DNA of 64,000 bases from Sva-07 sp963707515 (GTDB taxonomy: Bacteria > Actinomycetota > Acidimicrobiia > Acidimicrobiales > Ilumatobacteraceae). The translations under genes were made by a program, and so were the position numbers. Location of the stretch: NCBI GenBank assembly GCA_963707515.1, contig CAVPQI010000003.1:1-64000 (forward strand), read 5' to 3'. Under the pieces are notes generated by a model, which was not told the DNA's origin, did no database searches, and was given only the letters and a program-made list of their open reading frames with translations. Each line of letters starts with the position of its first letter. Positions within the stretch are counted from its first letter, which is position 1. Shown piece after piece: positions 43,833-53,449 of this stretch.

Positions 43833-45395
43833 ATGTCGAACGTGCATCTGTTGCACACCGGGGAACTGCTCGACCACAACGCGATTGCGATGGTCACCGA
43901 CCGCATCAGGCGCTCGGCGCATCGCACCGCTGTGGTCACCCTGCACGACGAGGAGCTGAGCTACGAAACGCTCGGGCGCCGCGTCGGGGCAACGACCGAG
44001 CTCCTCCGCCGTCGCGGGGTCGAGCGCGGCGACCGGGTGGCGTTCGCCGCCGGCAACTCCGCCGAGGTCCTCGACTTCCTCGCGGCCACGCTGGCGATCG
44101 GTGCCACGTTCGTCCCGCTCAACACCCGGCTCAGCGCGAGCGAACTGGCGTTCATCATCACCGACGCCGGTGCCCGCCTCGTCGTCGCCGATGCGGCGTT
44201 GGCGGCGACCATCGACGGTTGCCGCGACCAGCTCGACGCCGAGCTGATCGGGCTGGCGGCCGCCGACGAGCTCCCTGCCGGCTGGACACCGATCGCCGAC
44301 GTCACGCCGGCGGGCGACTTCGAGGTGCCCGTGCCGGTCGACACGCATCCCGACGAGGTCGCCGTGTTGATGTACACGTCCGGCACGACGGGCTTGCCGA
44401 AGGGCGTGATGATCAGCCACGGCAACATCATCGGCATGCTGCAGAGCTTCTTGCTGCTCACCCCGATGGGCACCGAGAGCGGTCTGTTGGCGATGGCGCC
44501 GATGTTCCACGTCGGCGCCCTCTCGCTCGCCCTGGCGGCGCTGATCACCGGCGGCCGGGTCGTCATCCTGCGCAACTTCGACCTGACGCACGTGTTCGAC
44601 GCCTTCCACACCCAGCCGATCACGTTCACGTTCGGCGTGCCGGCGATGTTGCAGGCGATGACCACCGAGCCCCGCTTCGGCGAGACCGACCTGTCCGCTG
44701 TGCTGCTCATGTGCGCCGGCGCACCGGTGCCCGAATCGCTGCTGCGCCAGTATCTCGAGCGTGGTGCCCGCATCACCCAGGGGTACGGCCTCACCGAGTC
44801 GACCGGCGTCGTCAGCCTGCTCGAGCCCGACCTCAGCCTGGTCAAGGTCGGCTCCGCGGGCATGCCGTTCCCGCTGACCGCCGTCGAGCTGCGCGAGGCC
44901 GACGGCCGCACCGTGATCGACGGTGCCGACACCAACGGCGAGATCTGGATCAAGGGACGCAACGCGGTCGCGGGCTACTGGAACCGGCCCGAGGACACCG
45001 CCGCACTGCGCGATGCCAACGGATGGCTGCGCACCGGCGACGTCGGCCGCTTCGACGCCGACGGCTTCCTGTACATCACCGACCGGGCCAAGGACATGGT
45101 CATCTCGGGTGGCGAGAACGTCTACCCCGCCGAGGTCGAGAAGGTGCTCGCTGCCCATCCGTCGATCCTCGAGGTGGCGGTCATCGGCACCCCCGATGAA
45201 CGTTGGGGTGAGCTCGTGACCGCCGTTGTCGTCGCCGCCGACGGCATCGAGTTGACCCTCGACGACGTGCAGGCGTTCGCCCGCCAACACCTCGGCGGCT
45301 ACAAGGTGCCGCGCCGCCTCGAACTGGTCGACGTGCTGCCGCGCAACGCCTCCGGCAAGGTCCTCAAGCGCTCGATCCGCGAGCAGCTGGATTGA
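43833..45395 (+). CDS. acyl-CoA synthetase / AMP-dependent ligase
   Basis: A 520-residue adenylate-forming enzyme with YTSGTTGLPKGV, YGLTESTGVVS, TGDVGRFDADGF and C-terminal ASGKVLK containing the catalytic lysine. GGGGAGG precedes the ATG. It would activate a fatty, aromatic or cyclic carboxylate to its CoA thioester. It heads the plus-strand import operon and lies divergent from a second ligase. Substrate specificity cannot be read from sequence. Confidence 0.9.
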   Translation: MSNVHLLHTGELLDHNAIAMVTDRIRRSAHRTAVVTLHDEELSYETLGRRVGATTELLRRRGVERGDRVAFAAGNSAEVLDFLAATLAIGATFVPLNTRLSASELAFIITDAGARLVVADAALAATIDGCRDQLDAELIGLAAADELPAGWTPIADVTPAGDFEVPVPVDTHPDEVAVLMYTSGTTGLPKGVMISHGNIIGMLQSFLLLTPMGTESGLLAMAPMFHVGALSLALAALITGGRVVILRNFDLTHVFDAFHTQPITFTFGVPAMLQAMTTEPRFGETDLSAVLLMCAGAPVPESLLRQYLERGARITQGYGLTESTGVVSLLEPDLSLVKVGSAGMPFPLTAVELREADGRTVIDGADTNGEIWIKGRNAVAGYWNRPEDTAALRDANGWLRTGDVGRFDADGFLYITDRAKDMVISGGENVYPAEVEKVLAAHPSILEVAVIGTPDERWGELVTAVVVAADGIELTLDDVQAFARQHLGGYKVPRRLELVDVLPRNASGKVLKRSIREQLD

Positions 45396-45467
45396 CCGGC
45401 CCGGGCTCGCCGATCCGGCCGAGCCCACCAAGTTCACCGCAACAACTACACACAGGGGAATAACAAC

Positions 45468-46859
45468 GTGAACACATCCACGCGTCGCCGGGGCATGCTC
45501 GCCCTGGCGGTCACGATGTCGCTGGCCGTCGCGGCCTGCGGCTCCGACGACGACACCGCCGACTCCTCCAACGACTCCGCCAGCAACTCCTCCACCCCCG
45601 CCGGCACGTCCGCTGACACCACGGACTCGACGGTCGCCAGCGACACGACCGATGCGCCGGGTGACACCAGCGCGACGGGCGACAGCGTGCCGACGACCGA
45701 TGGTTCGTCGTCGGGTGGCAGCGACCACTCGCTGTCGATCCCCGACGCGGTCGGCCCGGCCGACGAGTCGCTCGAACCGGTCGTGATCGGTGTCATCAAC
45801 ATGGATGAGGGGACACCGTCGTACCCCGACGTCTCGGTCGGCATCGACGCCGCCGCGGCGCTCGCCAACGCCGAGCTCGGTGGCATCCAGGGCCGCCCGA
45901 TCGAGATCCGCCACTGCAACGTCGGTGTCGACCAGGCGACGAACCAGAAGTGCGCCCAAGAGTTCGCCAACGCCGACGACGTCAACCTGGTGATCAACGG
46001 CTACGTCTTCGGTTCCGGCTTCACGCTGCCGATCACCGAGGCTGCAGGGCTCCCGACCCTGCTGCAGACGCCGCTCACGGCGCCGGACTTCAGTGCCTCC
46101 CTCGCATGGGCGTTCCAGGGCGGCAACGCCGGTGGCACGGCGGGGACCGCGGCCTACGCGGCGAAGTTCCTCGACGCCGAGAACATCGTCATCCTCGGCG
46201 CCGACAACGACGCCCTGCGGGCTGCGGTCCAGACGATCGAAGGCCTGCCCGCCGTGGAAGGTCGGACGATCTCGACCACGTACATCGCCGACACCTCATC
46301 CGACGTCACCGCCGACATCCAGGTCTCCGGAGCGCTCGAGGCCGATGCGATCCTCGCCCTGGTCAACGCCCCGCAGTGCCCGCAGGTCGCCCAGGCACTC
46401 GTCGACCTCGGCTCGGAAGCACCAGTGATCAGCACCGCCACCTGCGCCGTGCCGGCCACCCTCGAGGCGTCGCCCGACTTGTTCGAGGGCTGGACCGTCG
46501 TCGGCAGCGGGCTGCCGCCGCTGCTGGCGCCCGGCGCATCGCCCGAGCTCGACTACTACATGGAGAAGTTCCCGGAGTACGGCGACGAGGCGAAGGCCAA
46601 GTCGTTCCTCACCCTCGGAGGCTTCGGTTCCCTGCTCGCCGCACAGCGCATCGGCAACGATCTCCCCGAGACGTTGAGCCGTGACGACTGGGCGGCAGGT
46701 CTCGCCGGGTTCACCGGCCCCTACTTCGGCGGCCAGTTGGAGCTGTCGTGCCCCGGCCCGCACTTCCCGGCGGTCTGCGACAACGAGGTCCGCGCCTTCG
46801 TGCTCGACGACCAGGGGATGATGACCCAGGTCCAGGACTTCTTCGACGGTCTCGCCTGA
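45468..46859 (+). CDS. branched-chain-type ABC substrate-binding lipoprotein (Peripla_BP_6)
   Basis: A 463-residue lipoprotein. The GTG start follows AGGGGAA. The lipobox is VAACGSDD, then an 80-residue Ser/Thr/Asp-rich linker, then the LivJ-type fold beginning EPVVIGVINMDEGTPSYPDV. VDQATNQKCAQEFANADDVN and NVVINGYVFGSG-like strands line the ligand cleft. It would capture the substrate for the LivHM-LivG-LivF transporter encoded below. The ligand is probably not an amino acid given the neighbours. Confidence 0.88.
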   Translation: MNTSTRRRGMLALAVTMSLAVAACGSDDDTADSSNDSASNSSTPAGTSADTTDSTVASDTTDAPGDTSATGDSVPTTDGSSSGGSDHSLSIPDAVGPADESLEPVVIGVINMDEGTPSYPDVSVGIDAAAALANAELGGIQGRPIEIRHCNVGVDQATNQKCAQEFANADDVNLVINGYVFGSGFTLPITEAAGLPTLLQTPLTAPDFSASLAWAFQGGNAGGTAGTAAYAAKFLDAENIVILGADNDALRAAVQTIEGLPAVEGRTISTTYIADTSSDVTADIQVSGALEADAILALVNAPQCPQVAQALVDLGSEAPVISTATCAVPATLEASPDLFEGWTVVGSGLPPLLAPGASPELDYYMEKFPEYGDEAKAKSFLTLGGFGSLLAAQRIGNDLPETLSRDDWAAGLAGFTGPYFGGQLELSCPGPHFPAVCDNEVRAFVLDDQGMMTQVQDFFDGLA

Positions 46860-46881
46860 CCGACAGCAACGAAGCCGGCCG

Positions 46882-48051
46882 ATGACATCAATGACCCCCC
46901 CGTGGGCTACCGCACTCCTCGGTGAGCGCGCCGTCTGCACGCGGGTCATCGGTGGGGGGACTTCGAGGACGACACTGCTCCTCGAGGTCCCCCCTCGGCC
47001 GGGCCGTGTGGTCGCCCGACACGACGCCGGTGTCGGACCGTTGGCCGGGACGCCGTTCACCCTGCGCCGGGAGGCGGCGGCGTACGCGTCGGTCGCCGCC
47101 ACCGGCATCCCGGTACCGACCGTCGTGGCGGTCGCCGCCGACGGTCTGTCGTTCGCCGTCGACGAGGTGGCCGGCCAGGTCGACCGCCGTGCCGAGGCGC
47201 TCGACGACTATCTGTCGATCCTCGGGCGCCTGCATGCGGCGGGCGTCGATGCCGTACCCCCCGGGCACGAAGGGTTCGATCGTCACGGCAGGGAGGACCT
47301 CGCCGTCTGGCGCCGGATCGCCGACGAACACGTCAGCCGCCCCGCGCCGCTCGTCGCCGACGCACTGCGGGCCCTCGACCGACACGCGTCGAGCATCGAA
47401 CATCCCGTGCTGTGCCACGGCGATGCCGGCTTCGGCAACTACCTCCACAGCGGCCAGGTGGTCACCGGGCTCGTCGACTGGGAGATGGCCCACACCGGTG
47501 ACGCCCACGACGATCTCGCTTCGATCGCCGTTCGGGCGATCCTGTCGAACGTCCCCCTGGGCGACTTCCGGGCTCGCATCGGCTGGCACTGGGAGCCGGC
47601 GAGCGGGCTGCGGTTCGACGAGCGGCGCTACCTCGTCGGCGTCGTGGCCACGCTGACCCGGATGGTGATCAGTTGTCTGGTCGCCCTCGACCGACCACGC
47701 CCGGACACCGACCGCACGACCCAACTGATGGGCCTGCCGGTGATGGAGATGCAGCTCGCCCGCGCACTGGCGCTACTCGACGGCAAGGTCCTCGGACCGA
47801 CCCCCGAAGTCGCCATCGATCCCGCGTTCGTCGACGAGGTCGAGACGCTGCTCGCCGAACCCGTGCCGGGTGGCGACACCGGGATCGAGCGACGCCGCGC
47901 GTACCTCGCCGAACAGCTCGACGCCGCCCGCCGCACCGCTGCCCGACCGGCGGCTGACGCCGACCACGCCCACCAAGCGGCGAGCCGACTCGCCGTGCTC
48001 CCCGCATCGCGCCGCCTCGCCGATGCCGAGATCCCCGGAGTCATCCAGTGA
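46882..48051 (+). CDS. aminoglycoside-phosphotransferase-fold (APH) kinase
   Basis: A 389-residue APH-family protein with the catalytic loop CHGDAGFGNYLHS and the metal site LVDWEMAHTGDAHDDLA. The N-terminal lobe has a Gly-rich loop VIGGGTSRTTLLLEV. The family phosphorylates small hydroxyl compounds. Close actinobacterial relatives are found in sterol and acyl-CoA gene clusters. Its location in a catabolic import operon argues for metabolic kinase activity, not antibiotic resistance. The start follows the binding protein by 22 bases. Confidence 0.82.
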   Translation: MTSMTPPWATALLGERAVCTRVIGGGTSRTTLLLEVPPRPGRVVARHDAGVGPLAGTPFTLRREAAAYASVAATGIPVPTVVAVAADGLSFAVDEVAGQVDRRAEALDDYLSILGRLHAAGVDAVPPGHEGFDRHGREDLAVWRRIADEHVSRPAPLVADALRALDRHASSIEHPVLCHGDAGFGNYLHSGQVVTGLVDWEMAHTGDAHDDLASIAVRAILSNVPLGDFRARIGWHWEPASGLRFDERRYLVGVVATLTRMVISCLVALDRPRPDTDRTTQLMGLPVMEMQLARALALLDGKVLGPTPEVAIDPAFVDEVETLLAEPVPGGDTGIERRRAYLAEQLDAARRTAARPAADADHAHQAASRLAVLPASRRLADAEIPGVIQ

Positions 48052-48995
48052 CACACGACGCGCCGACTGCCGGCATGCTCAGCCCGCTCGACGACCGGCT
48101 GCACCGACCTGCGGTCGACGACCCGTGGTGGACCGAGACCGCATGGTTCGGATTCGCCGACCCCGCCTCCGGACTCTGCGGTTCGATCTACCAGATCTAC
48201 CGGACCGTCCAGGGTGTGATGGCGACCGCCGTGTACGTGTGGGCACCGGGCCGCGAGAACCTCCACGAGCTGCCGTACTACCGAGCCTTCTGGCACCTCC
48301 CGATCGCCGAGGACGCGCACCCGTGTGACAACGAGCTCGCCTCCGGACTGTCGATCCGGACGCTGGCGCCGATGTCGGAGTACCGGATCCGCTACGGCGA
48401 CCCGGGCGAGCTCGAACTCGACCTGCACTGGCGCGGCATCCTCGACGCCCAGCCGCTCCACGTCGCCAACGGCATGGGCCACCTCGATCAACTCGGGCGG
48501 GTCACCGGCACGATGACGCTCCACGGCACCGTCGTCGACATCGACTGCATCGAGATGCGCGACCGCTCGTGGACGCCGCGCCGCGAGACGACGTCTCGCA
48601 CGCGGCGCGGATACACGTACGGGTCGACGCCCGACGGCAGCGAGGCATTCTTCGTCGCCACCGACATGGCGCCGGGTTCGAGCGACGACCTCGCGGTCGG
48701 CGGATGGTTGCTCCACGACGGTGTCGTGACGCCGGTCGAGCACGGTCATCGTCGCGTCACCCGCGACGACCGCCACCGACCGCAACGGGTGGAGCTCGAC
48801 GTCGAGGCCGGAGGAACCCGACACCGGTGGTCCGGCGACGTCGAGAGCAGGCTGGCACTGCCGACGACGCCGTACTTCGCCTGGATGTCGCTGACCACCT
48901 GGACCGACGACGACGGCCGACGACTCATCGGCGAGGACCACGACAGCTGGTCGCCGCGTCGCTGGCGCGCGTTGTGCCGGGGAGAGGAACGATGA
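48048..48995 (+). CDS. conserved protein with lipocalin/AttH-like beta fold (uncertain)
   Basis: A 315-residue protein rich in beta strands, with WTETAWFGFADPASGLCG, ELELDLHWRGILDAQPLH and DIDCIEMRDRSWTPRR. This resembles two-domain CrtC/AttH (hydroxyneurosporene-synthase-like) proteins found beside sterol and acyl-CoA genes in actinomycetes. I cannot name a reaction. The GTG start overlaps the kinase stop (GTGA) and its stop overlaps the permease start, so it is translated with the importer. Confidence 0.55.
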   Translation: MTHDAPTAGMLSPLDDRLHRPAVDDPWWTETAWFGFADPASGLCGSIYQIYRTVQGVMATAVYVWAPGRENLHELPYYRAFWHLPIAEDAHPCDNELASGLSIRTLAPMSEYRIRYGDPGELELDLHWRGILDAQPLHVANGMGHLDQLGRVTGTMTLHGTVVDIDCIEMRDRSWTPRRETTSRTRRGYTYGSTPDGSEAFFVATDMAPGSSDDLAVGGWLLHDGVVTPVEHGHRRVTRDDRHRPQRVELDVEAGGTRHRWSGDVESRLALPTTPYFAWMSLTTWTDDDGRRLIGEDHDSWSPRRWRALCRGEER

Positions 48996-51082
48996 ACCAG
49001 TACCTGCTGTTCCTGGTGCTCGGCATCGGCACCGGGGCGTTGTACGCCGGGCTGGCACAGGGTGTGCTCGTCGCCTACCGCGGCTCGGGGGTGATCAACC
49101 TCGCCCAGGGGGCGATCGCCATGTACGGCGCCTACACGTGTTACGAGCTGCGGGCGACCGGGCGGCTGATGATCCCGCCGCTCCCCAACCCGTTGGCGCT
49201 CGTGGAGGGTGTGTCGTCGTGGTTCGGTGTCGACGTCGACCTCCCCGACTTCCCGACGTTCGTCACCATCGCCGACGGTGGTCTGGCGACGTGGTCGGCG
49301 ATCGTCGTCTCGCTCGGTGTCGCTGCACTCGTCGGCGTCCTGCTCCACGTCCTCGTGTACCGCCCCCTCCGTCAGGCGCCGCCGTTGGCCAAGACCGTCG
49401 CCAGCGTCGGCGTGATCCTCGTCATCCAGGCGACGATCGGACTGCGCTTCGGTTCCGACCCGCGCACCGCCGCCCCGATCCTGCCGACGAACTCGATCAA
49501 GATCTTCGGCGGGCTCGTCCGCGCCGACCGCCTGTGGCTCGCCGGCGTCGTCATCGTCACCGGCGTGGCGCTGTGGGCCCTGTTCCGATTCACGATCTTC
49601 GGGCTCGCCACGCGAGCAGCTGCGGGGAACGAGAAGGCGGCACGGCTCGTCGGCTACTCGCCGAATCGCCTGGCGCTGTGGTGCTGGATCCTGTCGTCGG
49701 TCCTCGTGTCGTTCATCGGCATCCTCGCCGCGCCGATGGTCACCCTCTCACCGAACGTGCTGACGCTGCTCGTGATCCCGGCGCTCGGACCGGTGTTGTT
49801 GGCCCGGCTCGAGTCGGTGGGCATCGCCACCGCTGCCGGCCTGGCGCTCGGGATGATCGACCAGCTGATCCTGCTGCTGCAGTCGAAGCCGCAGTTCGGA
49901 TGGTTGCCCGACAACGGAACTCGGGAGTTGGTGCCGTTCCTCGTGATCGTCGTCGCGCTCTTCGTCCGCGGCAACACGTTGCCCGTGCGCGGGTCGAGCG
50001 AGGTCGAACGTCTGCCACGGGCGCCCGAGATCCGCAGCATCAGCCGTCTCGTCGTGATCCTCGTCGCCGTGCTGCTGCCGGCACAGCTGTTCCTCGCCCA
50101 CGACTGGCGCCAGGCGTTCAGCGTGTCGGCGATCGGTGCCGTCATCGCCCTCTCACTCGTCGTTCTGACGGGCTACGTCGGGCAGATCTCGCTGGCCCAG
50201 ATGGCCATCGCCGGGTGCTCGGCGTTCTTCCTCACCCGCGTGGCGGGCCAGTGGGGCGTGCCGTTCCCGATCGCTCCGCTGATCGGCGCCTGCGTGGCCG
50301 CCGGTGTCGGACTCCTGGTTGCCATCCCGGCGCTGCGCATCCGCGGTGTGACGCTGGCGATCGTCACCCTCGGCTTCGCCTACCTGACCGATCAGCTCGT
50401 GTTCAACAACGCCGGCCTCGTCGGGATCTCGGGCTCCAACGAGCCGGCGCCATCGCCGAGCCTGTTCGGCTACGAGTTCGGCCCGCTCGATCAGTTGACC
50501 GACAAGGGCGTGCCCGCCGTGCCGTTCGGGATCTTCGTCGCCGTCGTCCTCGTCCTCGTCGCCGTCGCGGTCGCCAACATCCGCCGCGGCTCGATCGGCA
50601 AGCGGATGCTCGCCGTGCGGGCCAACGAACGTGCCGCCGCCTCGGTCGGTGTCGACACGGTGCGCACCAAGCTCGTTGCCTTCGCGGCGTCGGCGTTCAT
50701 CGCCGGTCTCGGCGGCGCGCTGCTCACCTATCAGAACTCGGGTCGCGTCGAGCCGACCACGTTCGCCGTGTTCGCCTCGCTCACCGCGCTGGCGATGGCG
50801 TACCTCGGTGGTATCAGCTCCGTCGGCGGCGGTCTGGCCGCAGGCATCCTCACTGCCGGCGGCATCGGCAGCCTGATCTTCGAGCGCATCTTCCACATGG
50901 GTGCCTGGGAACATCTCGGCGCCGGCGTGTTGCTCGTGGTGACCGCGATCCTCAATCCCGAAGGGATCGCCGCGGCGCTCCGGCACACCGGGCACGCAAT
51001 CTCCCAGCTCGTCCGCCGCGGACGGTCGCCCGGTGCCACGTCGACACCCGACACCGTCGAACGCATGGAGGTGGTGGCATGA
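48992..51082 (+). CDS. fused LivH-LivM ABC permease
   Basis: A 696-residue membrane protein joining two branched-chain-type permeases. Residues 1 to about 330 are LivH-like: GTGALYAGLAQGVLVAYRGSG, NLAQGAIAMYG, LATRAAAGNEKAARL. From about 345 it is LivM-like: ALSLVVLTGYVGQISLAQMA, RGVTLAIVTLGFAYL, FAASAFIAGLGGALL. Two EAA-type loops are present. It forms the whole channel with the ATPases encoded next. The start and end overlap neighbours by ATGA, so the transporter operon is tightly coupled. Confidence 0.9.
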   Translation: MNQYLLFLVLGIGTGALYAGLAQGVLVAYRGSGVINLAQGAIAMYGAYTCYELRATGRLMIPPLPNPLALVEGVSSWFGVDVDLPDFPTFVTIADGGLATWSAIVVSLGVAALVGVLLHVLVYRPLRQAPPLAKTVASVGVILVIQATIGLRFGSDPRTAAPILPTNSIKIFGGLVRADRLWLAGVVIVTGVALWALFRFTIFGLATRAAAGNEKAARLVGYSPNRLALWCWILSSVLVSFIGILAAPMVTLSPNVLTLLVIPALGPVLLARLESVGIATAAGLALGMIDQLILLLQSKPQFGWLPDNGTRELVPFLVIVVALFVRGNTLPVRGSSEVERLPRAPEIRSISRLVVILVAVLLPAQLFLAHDWRQAFSVSAIGAVIALSLVVLTGYVGQISLAQMAIAGCSAFFLTRVAGQWGVPFPIAPLIGACVAAGVGLLVAIPALRIRGVTLAIVTLGFAYLTDQLVFNNAGLVGISGSNEPAPSPSLFGYEFGPLDQLTDKGVPAVPFGIFVAVVLVLVAVAVANIRRGSIGKRMLAVRANERAAASVGVDTVRTKLVAFAASAFIAGLGGALLTYQNSGRVEPTTFAVFASLTALAMAYLGGISSVGGGLAAGILTAGGIGSLIFERIFHMGAWEHLGAGVLLVVTAILNPEGIAAALRHTGHAISQLVRRGRSPGATSTPDTVERMEVVA

Positions 51083-51837
51083 GTGTCCTGCTGCAGGCCG
51101 ACGAGATCACCGTGCGCTTCGGTGGTGTCATCGCCAACGGTGACGTCTCGGTCGTCGTCCACGAAGGTGAACGCCTCGGGATCATCGGACCCAACGGCGC
51201 CGGCAAGACGACGTTCATCGATGCCATCACCGGCTTCGTGCCGTCGCGTGGACGTGTGCTGCTCGGTGGTGAGGAGCTGACGGACGCCCCGCCCGTGAGC
51301 CGGGTGCGCGCCGGGCTGACCCGGACATGGCAATCGGTCGAGCTCTTCGACGACCTGACGATCGTCGAGAACCTCGACGTCGCCGCCCACCGGACGCGCC
51401 GGTTCGACCTGCTGCGTGAAGTCGTGGGACTTCGCCGCCCGCCCGATCGCGAGCAGACAACCCGAGCGTTGTCGCTGGTCGGGCTGCTCGACAGGGCGGA
51501 CGCCTACCCGGACGAGTTGTCGAACGGCCAGCGCAAGCTGGCCGGCATCGCCCGAGCGCTGTGCACTGCACCGCGCGTGCTGTGCCTCGACGAGCCGGCG
51601 GCCGGTCTCGACGAGCGCGAGAGCGCCGAGCTGGGCACGAGGCTGCGACAGCTCTCCGACGACGGCATCACGATGCTCCTCGTCGACCACGACATGGGCC
51701 TCGTGTTCAGTGTCTGCGACCGGATCGTCGTCCTCGACAGCGGTCGGGTGATCGCGACCGGGACGCCCGACGAGGTCCGCAGCCATCCCGAGGTCCTGCG
51801 CGCCTACCTCGGCACCAACCATCGGGAGACATCGTGA
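51079..51837 (+). CDS. LivG-type ABC ATPase
   Basis: A 252-residue nucleotide-binding subunit with Walker A GPNGAGKTT, RTWQSVELFDDLTIVENL as Q-loop/lid region, LSNGQRKLAG as signature, and Walker B VLCLDEPAAGLD. The LivG hallmark of an EAA-facing segment with GITMLLVDHDMGLV is present. It pairs with the next ATPase. ATGA overlap with the permease. Confidence 0.9.
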   Translation: MSVLLQADEITVRFGGVIANGDVSVVVHEGERLGIIGPNGAGKTTFIDAITGFVPSRGRVLLGGEELTDAPPVSRVRAGLTRTWQSVELFDDLTIVENLDVAAHRTRRFDLLREVVGLRRPPDREQTTRALSLVGLLDRADAYPDELSNGQRKLAGIARALCTAPRVLCLDEPAAGLDERESAELGTRLRQLSDDGITMLLVDHDMGLVFSVCDRIVVLDSGRVIATGTPDEVRSHPEVLRAYLGTNHRETS

Positions 51838-52559
51838 CCGCGTTGCTCGAGGTCCGTGACGCCAGCTTCGGCTATCACGGCCACTCCGTCGTCCGTCACC
51901 TCGACGCCGAGTTGCACGAGGGCGAGGTCGTCGCCCTGCTCGGCGCCAACGGTGCGGGCAAGACGACGACGTTGCTCGGCCTGTCCGGGCTCGTCGACCG
52001 GTACGGCGGCGACGTCGTGCTCGCCGGCACGTCGATCACGGCGGTGAGTGCGGAGGTGCGGGCGCGGCGGGGCCTCGCCCACGTGCCCGAAGAACGGGCA
52101 CTGTTCACCGATCTCACGGTGTTGGAGAACCTGCAGGTCGGCCAGCACAGCCGGCGCAAGTCCGTGGACGCCGCACTCGATCGATGCCCGGAGCTGCGAC
52201 CACTGCTCGGACGCCGCGCCGGGCTCCTGTCGGGTGGCGAGCAGCAGATGCTCGCCGTGGCCCGCGCTCTCGCCGGCGAACCGCGCGTGCTGCTGCTCGA
52301 CGAGATGAGCCTCGGTCTGGCACCGCTGATCGTCGAGCGCCTGCTGGCGATGATCCGCGAGCTGGCGACGTCGACCGGATGCTCGGTCCTGCTCGTCGAG
52401 CAGCACGTGCATCAGGCGTTGGCGGTCGCCGACCGTGGGTACGTGTTGCAGCGCGGTGAGATCGTGCTCGACGGGCCGGTCGCCCGACTCCGCGAGGACC
52501 TCGCTGCACTCGAGGCCTCGTACCTGTCGAACCCGGCGTTCGAGGACGAGGTGGGCTGA
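51834..52559 (+). CDS. LivF-type ABC ATPase
   Basis: A 241-residue ATPase with Walker A GANGAGKTTT, HVPEERALFTDLTVLENL, signature LSGGEQQMLAVARAL and Walker B VLLLDEMSLGLAP, all typical of LivF. The H-loop is VLLVEQHVHQAL. The start is the GTG within the GTGA overlap at 51834. It completes the branched-chain-type importer; the next gene begins immediately after its stop. Confidence 0.9.
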   Translation: MTALLEVRDASFGYHGHSVVRHLDAELHEGEVVALLGANGAGKTTTLLGLSGLVDRYGGDVVLAGTSITAVSAEVRARRGLAHVPEERALFTDLTVLENLQVGQHSRRKSVDAALDRCPELRPLLGRRAGLLSGGEQQMLAVARALAGEPRVLLLDEMSLGLAPLIVERLLAMIRELATSTGCSVLLVEQHVHQALAVADRGYVLQRGEIVLDGPVARLREDLAALEASYLSNPAFEDEVG

Positions 52560-53444
52560 GTGCGCCTCGGCGTCGTGGTCCCGCAGCAAGAGATCGGCCA
52601 TGACGCCGCGGCGATCGCCGCGTGGGCCCGTGACGTCGAAGCGACCGGCTTCTCGTACCTCGACGTGTTCGATCACGTCGTCGGCGGGGTCGACTCGCAC
52701 CGCCACGGTCCGTACACGCACGAGCACGAGTTCCACGAGCCGTTCGTGCTCTACGGATTCCTCGCCGGCCAGGTGGCCCTCGACCTGTCGATCGGCGTCC
52801 TCGTGCTCCCGCAACGGCAGACGGCGCTCGTCGCCAAGCAGGCCGCCGAGGTCGACATCTTGAGCGGGGGCCGGCTGCGGCTCGGGGTCGGCGTCGGGTG
52901 GAACCCGATCGAGTACGAGGCCCTCGGGGTCGACTTCTCGACGCGCGGACGCCGAATCGAAGAACAGGTCGGCGTGCTGCGGGCGTTGTGGACCGAGGCG
53001 GTCGTCGATCACGCCGGCACCTTCGACCGCATCCCCGGCGCGGCGGTCGTGCCCCGTCCCCGCCAGCGTCCCATCCCGATCTGGATGGGCGGGGGACCGG
53101 CGCCGAGGGTCCTCGATCGCATCGGTCGTCTCGCCGACGGCTGGATCGTCAACGAGCCCCGACCGGAACTGATCGCCGAGCCGCTCCGACTGATCCGTCG
53201 CAGCGCCGAGGACGCCGGGCGCGACCCCGCGTCGATCGGCGTCCAGGGGCGCATCGACGTCCACGGCGCCTACGACGACGACCGCTTCGCCCGCGCCCTC
53301 GACGGCTGGCAGGCGGCCGGCGTCGACCTCGTGTCGATCCACGCTCGCGGTCAAGGCGGCGCCGACGATCACCGCGCCCTGCTCGACACCTTGACCCGTC
53401 GCTGCGCACCGTTCCTGTCGCCCATCCCGCCATCGGTACCTTGA
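52560..53444 (+). CDS. LLM-class F420-type oxidoreductase
   Basis: A 294-residue luciferase-like enzyme starting at the GTG directly after the LivF stop. Elements are RLGVVVPQQEIG, YLDVFDHV, LSGGRLRLGVGVGWNPIEYEALG and PIWMGGGPAPRVLDRIGRLADGW, the pattern of actinobacterial F420-dependent LLM enzymes of the TIGR03619/TIGR03560 kind. It probably performs a redox or Baeyer-Villiger-like step on the imported compound. The cofactor choice is inference. Confidence 0.87.
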   Translation: MRLGVVVPQQEIGHDAAAIAAWARDVEATGFSYLDVFDHVVGGVDSHRHGPYTHEHEFHEPFVLYGFLAGQVALDLSIGVLVLPQRQTALVAKQAAEVDILSGGRLRLGVGVGWNPIEYEALGVDFSTRGRRIEEQVGVLRALWTEAVVDHAGTFDRIPGAAVVPRPRQRPIPIWMGGGPAPRVLDRIGRLADGWIVNEPRPELIAEPLRLIRRSAEDAGRDPASIGVQGRIDVHGAYDDDRFARALDGWQAAGVDLVSIHARGQGGADDHRALLDTLTRRCAPFLSPIPPSVP

Positions 53445-53449
53445 CGCCC

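Noticed and set aside
46882..48051. Antibiotic-resistance aminoglycoside phosphotransferase
   Set aside because: The APH fold is shared with many metabolic kinases, and the gene is embedded in a catabolic import operon.
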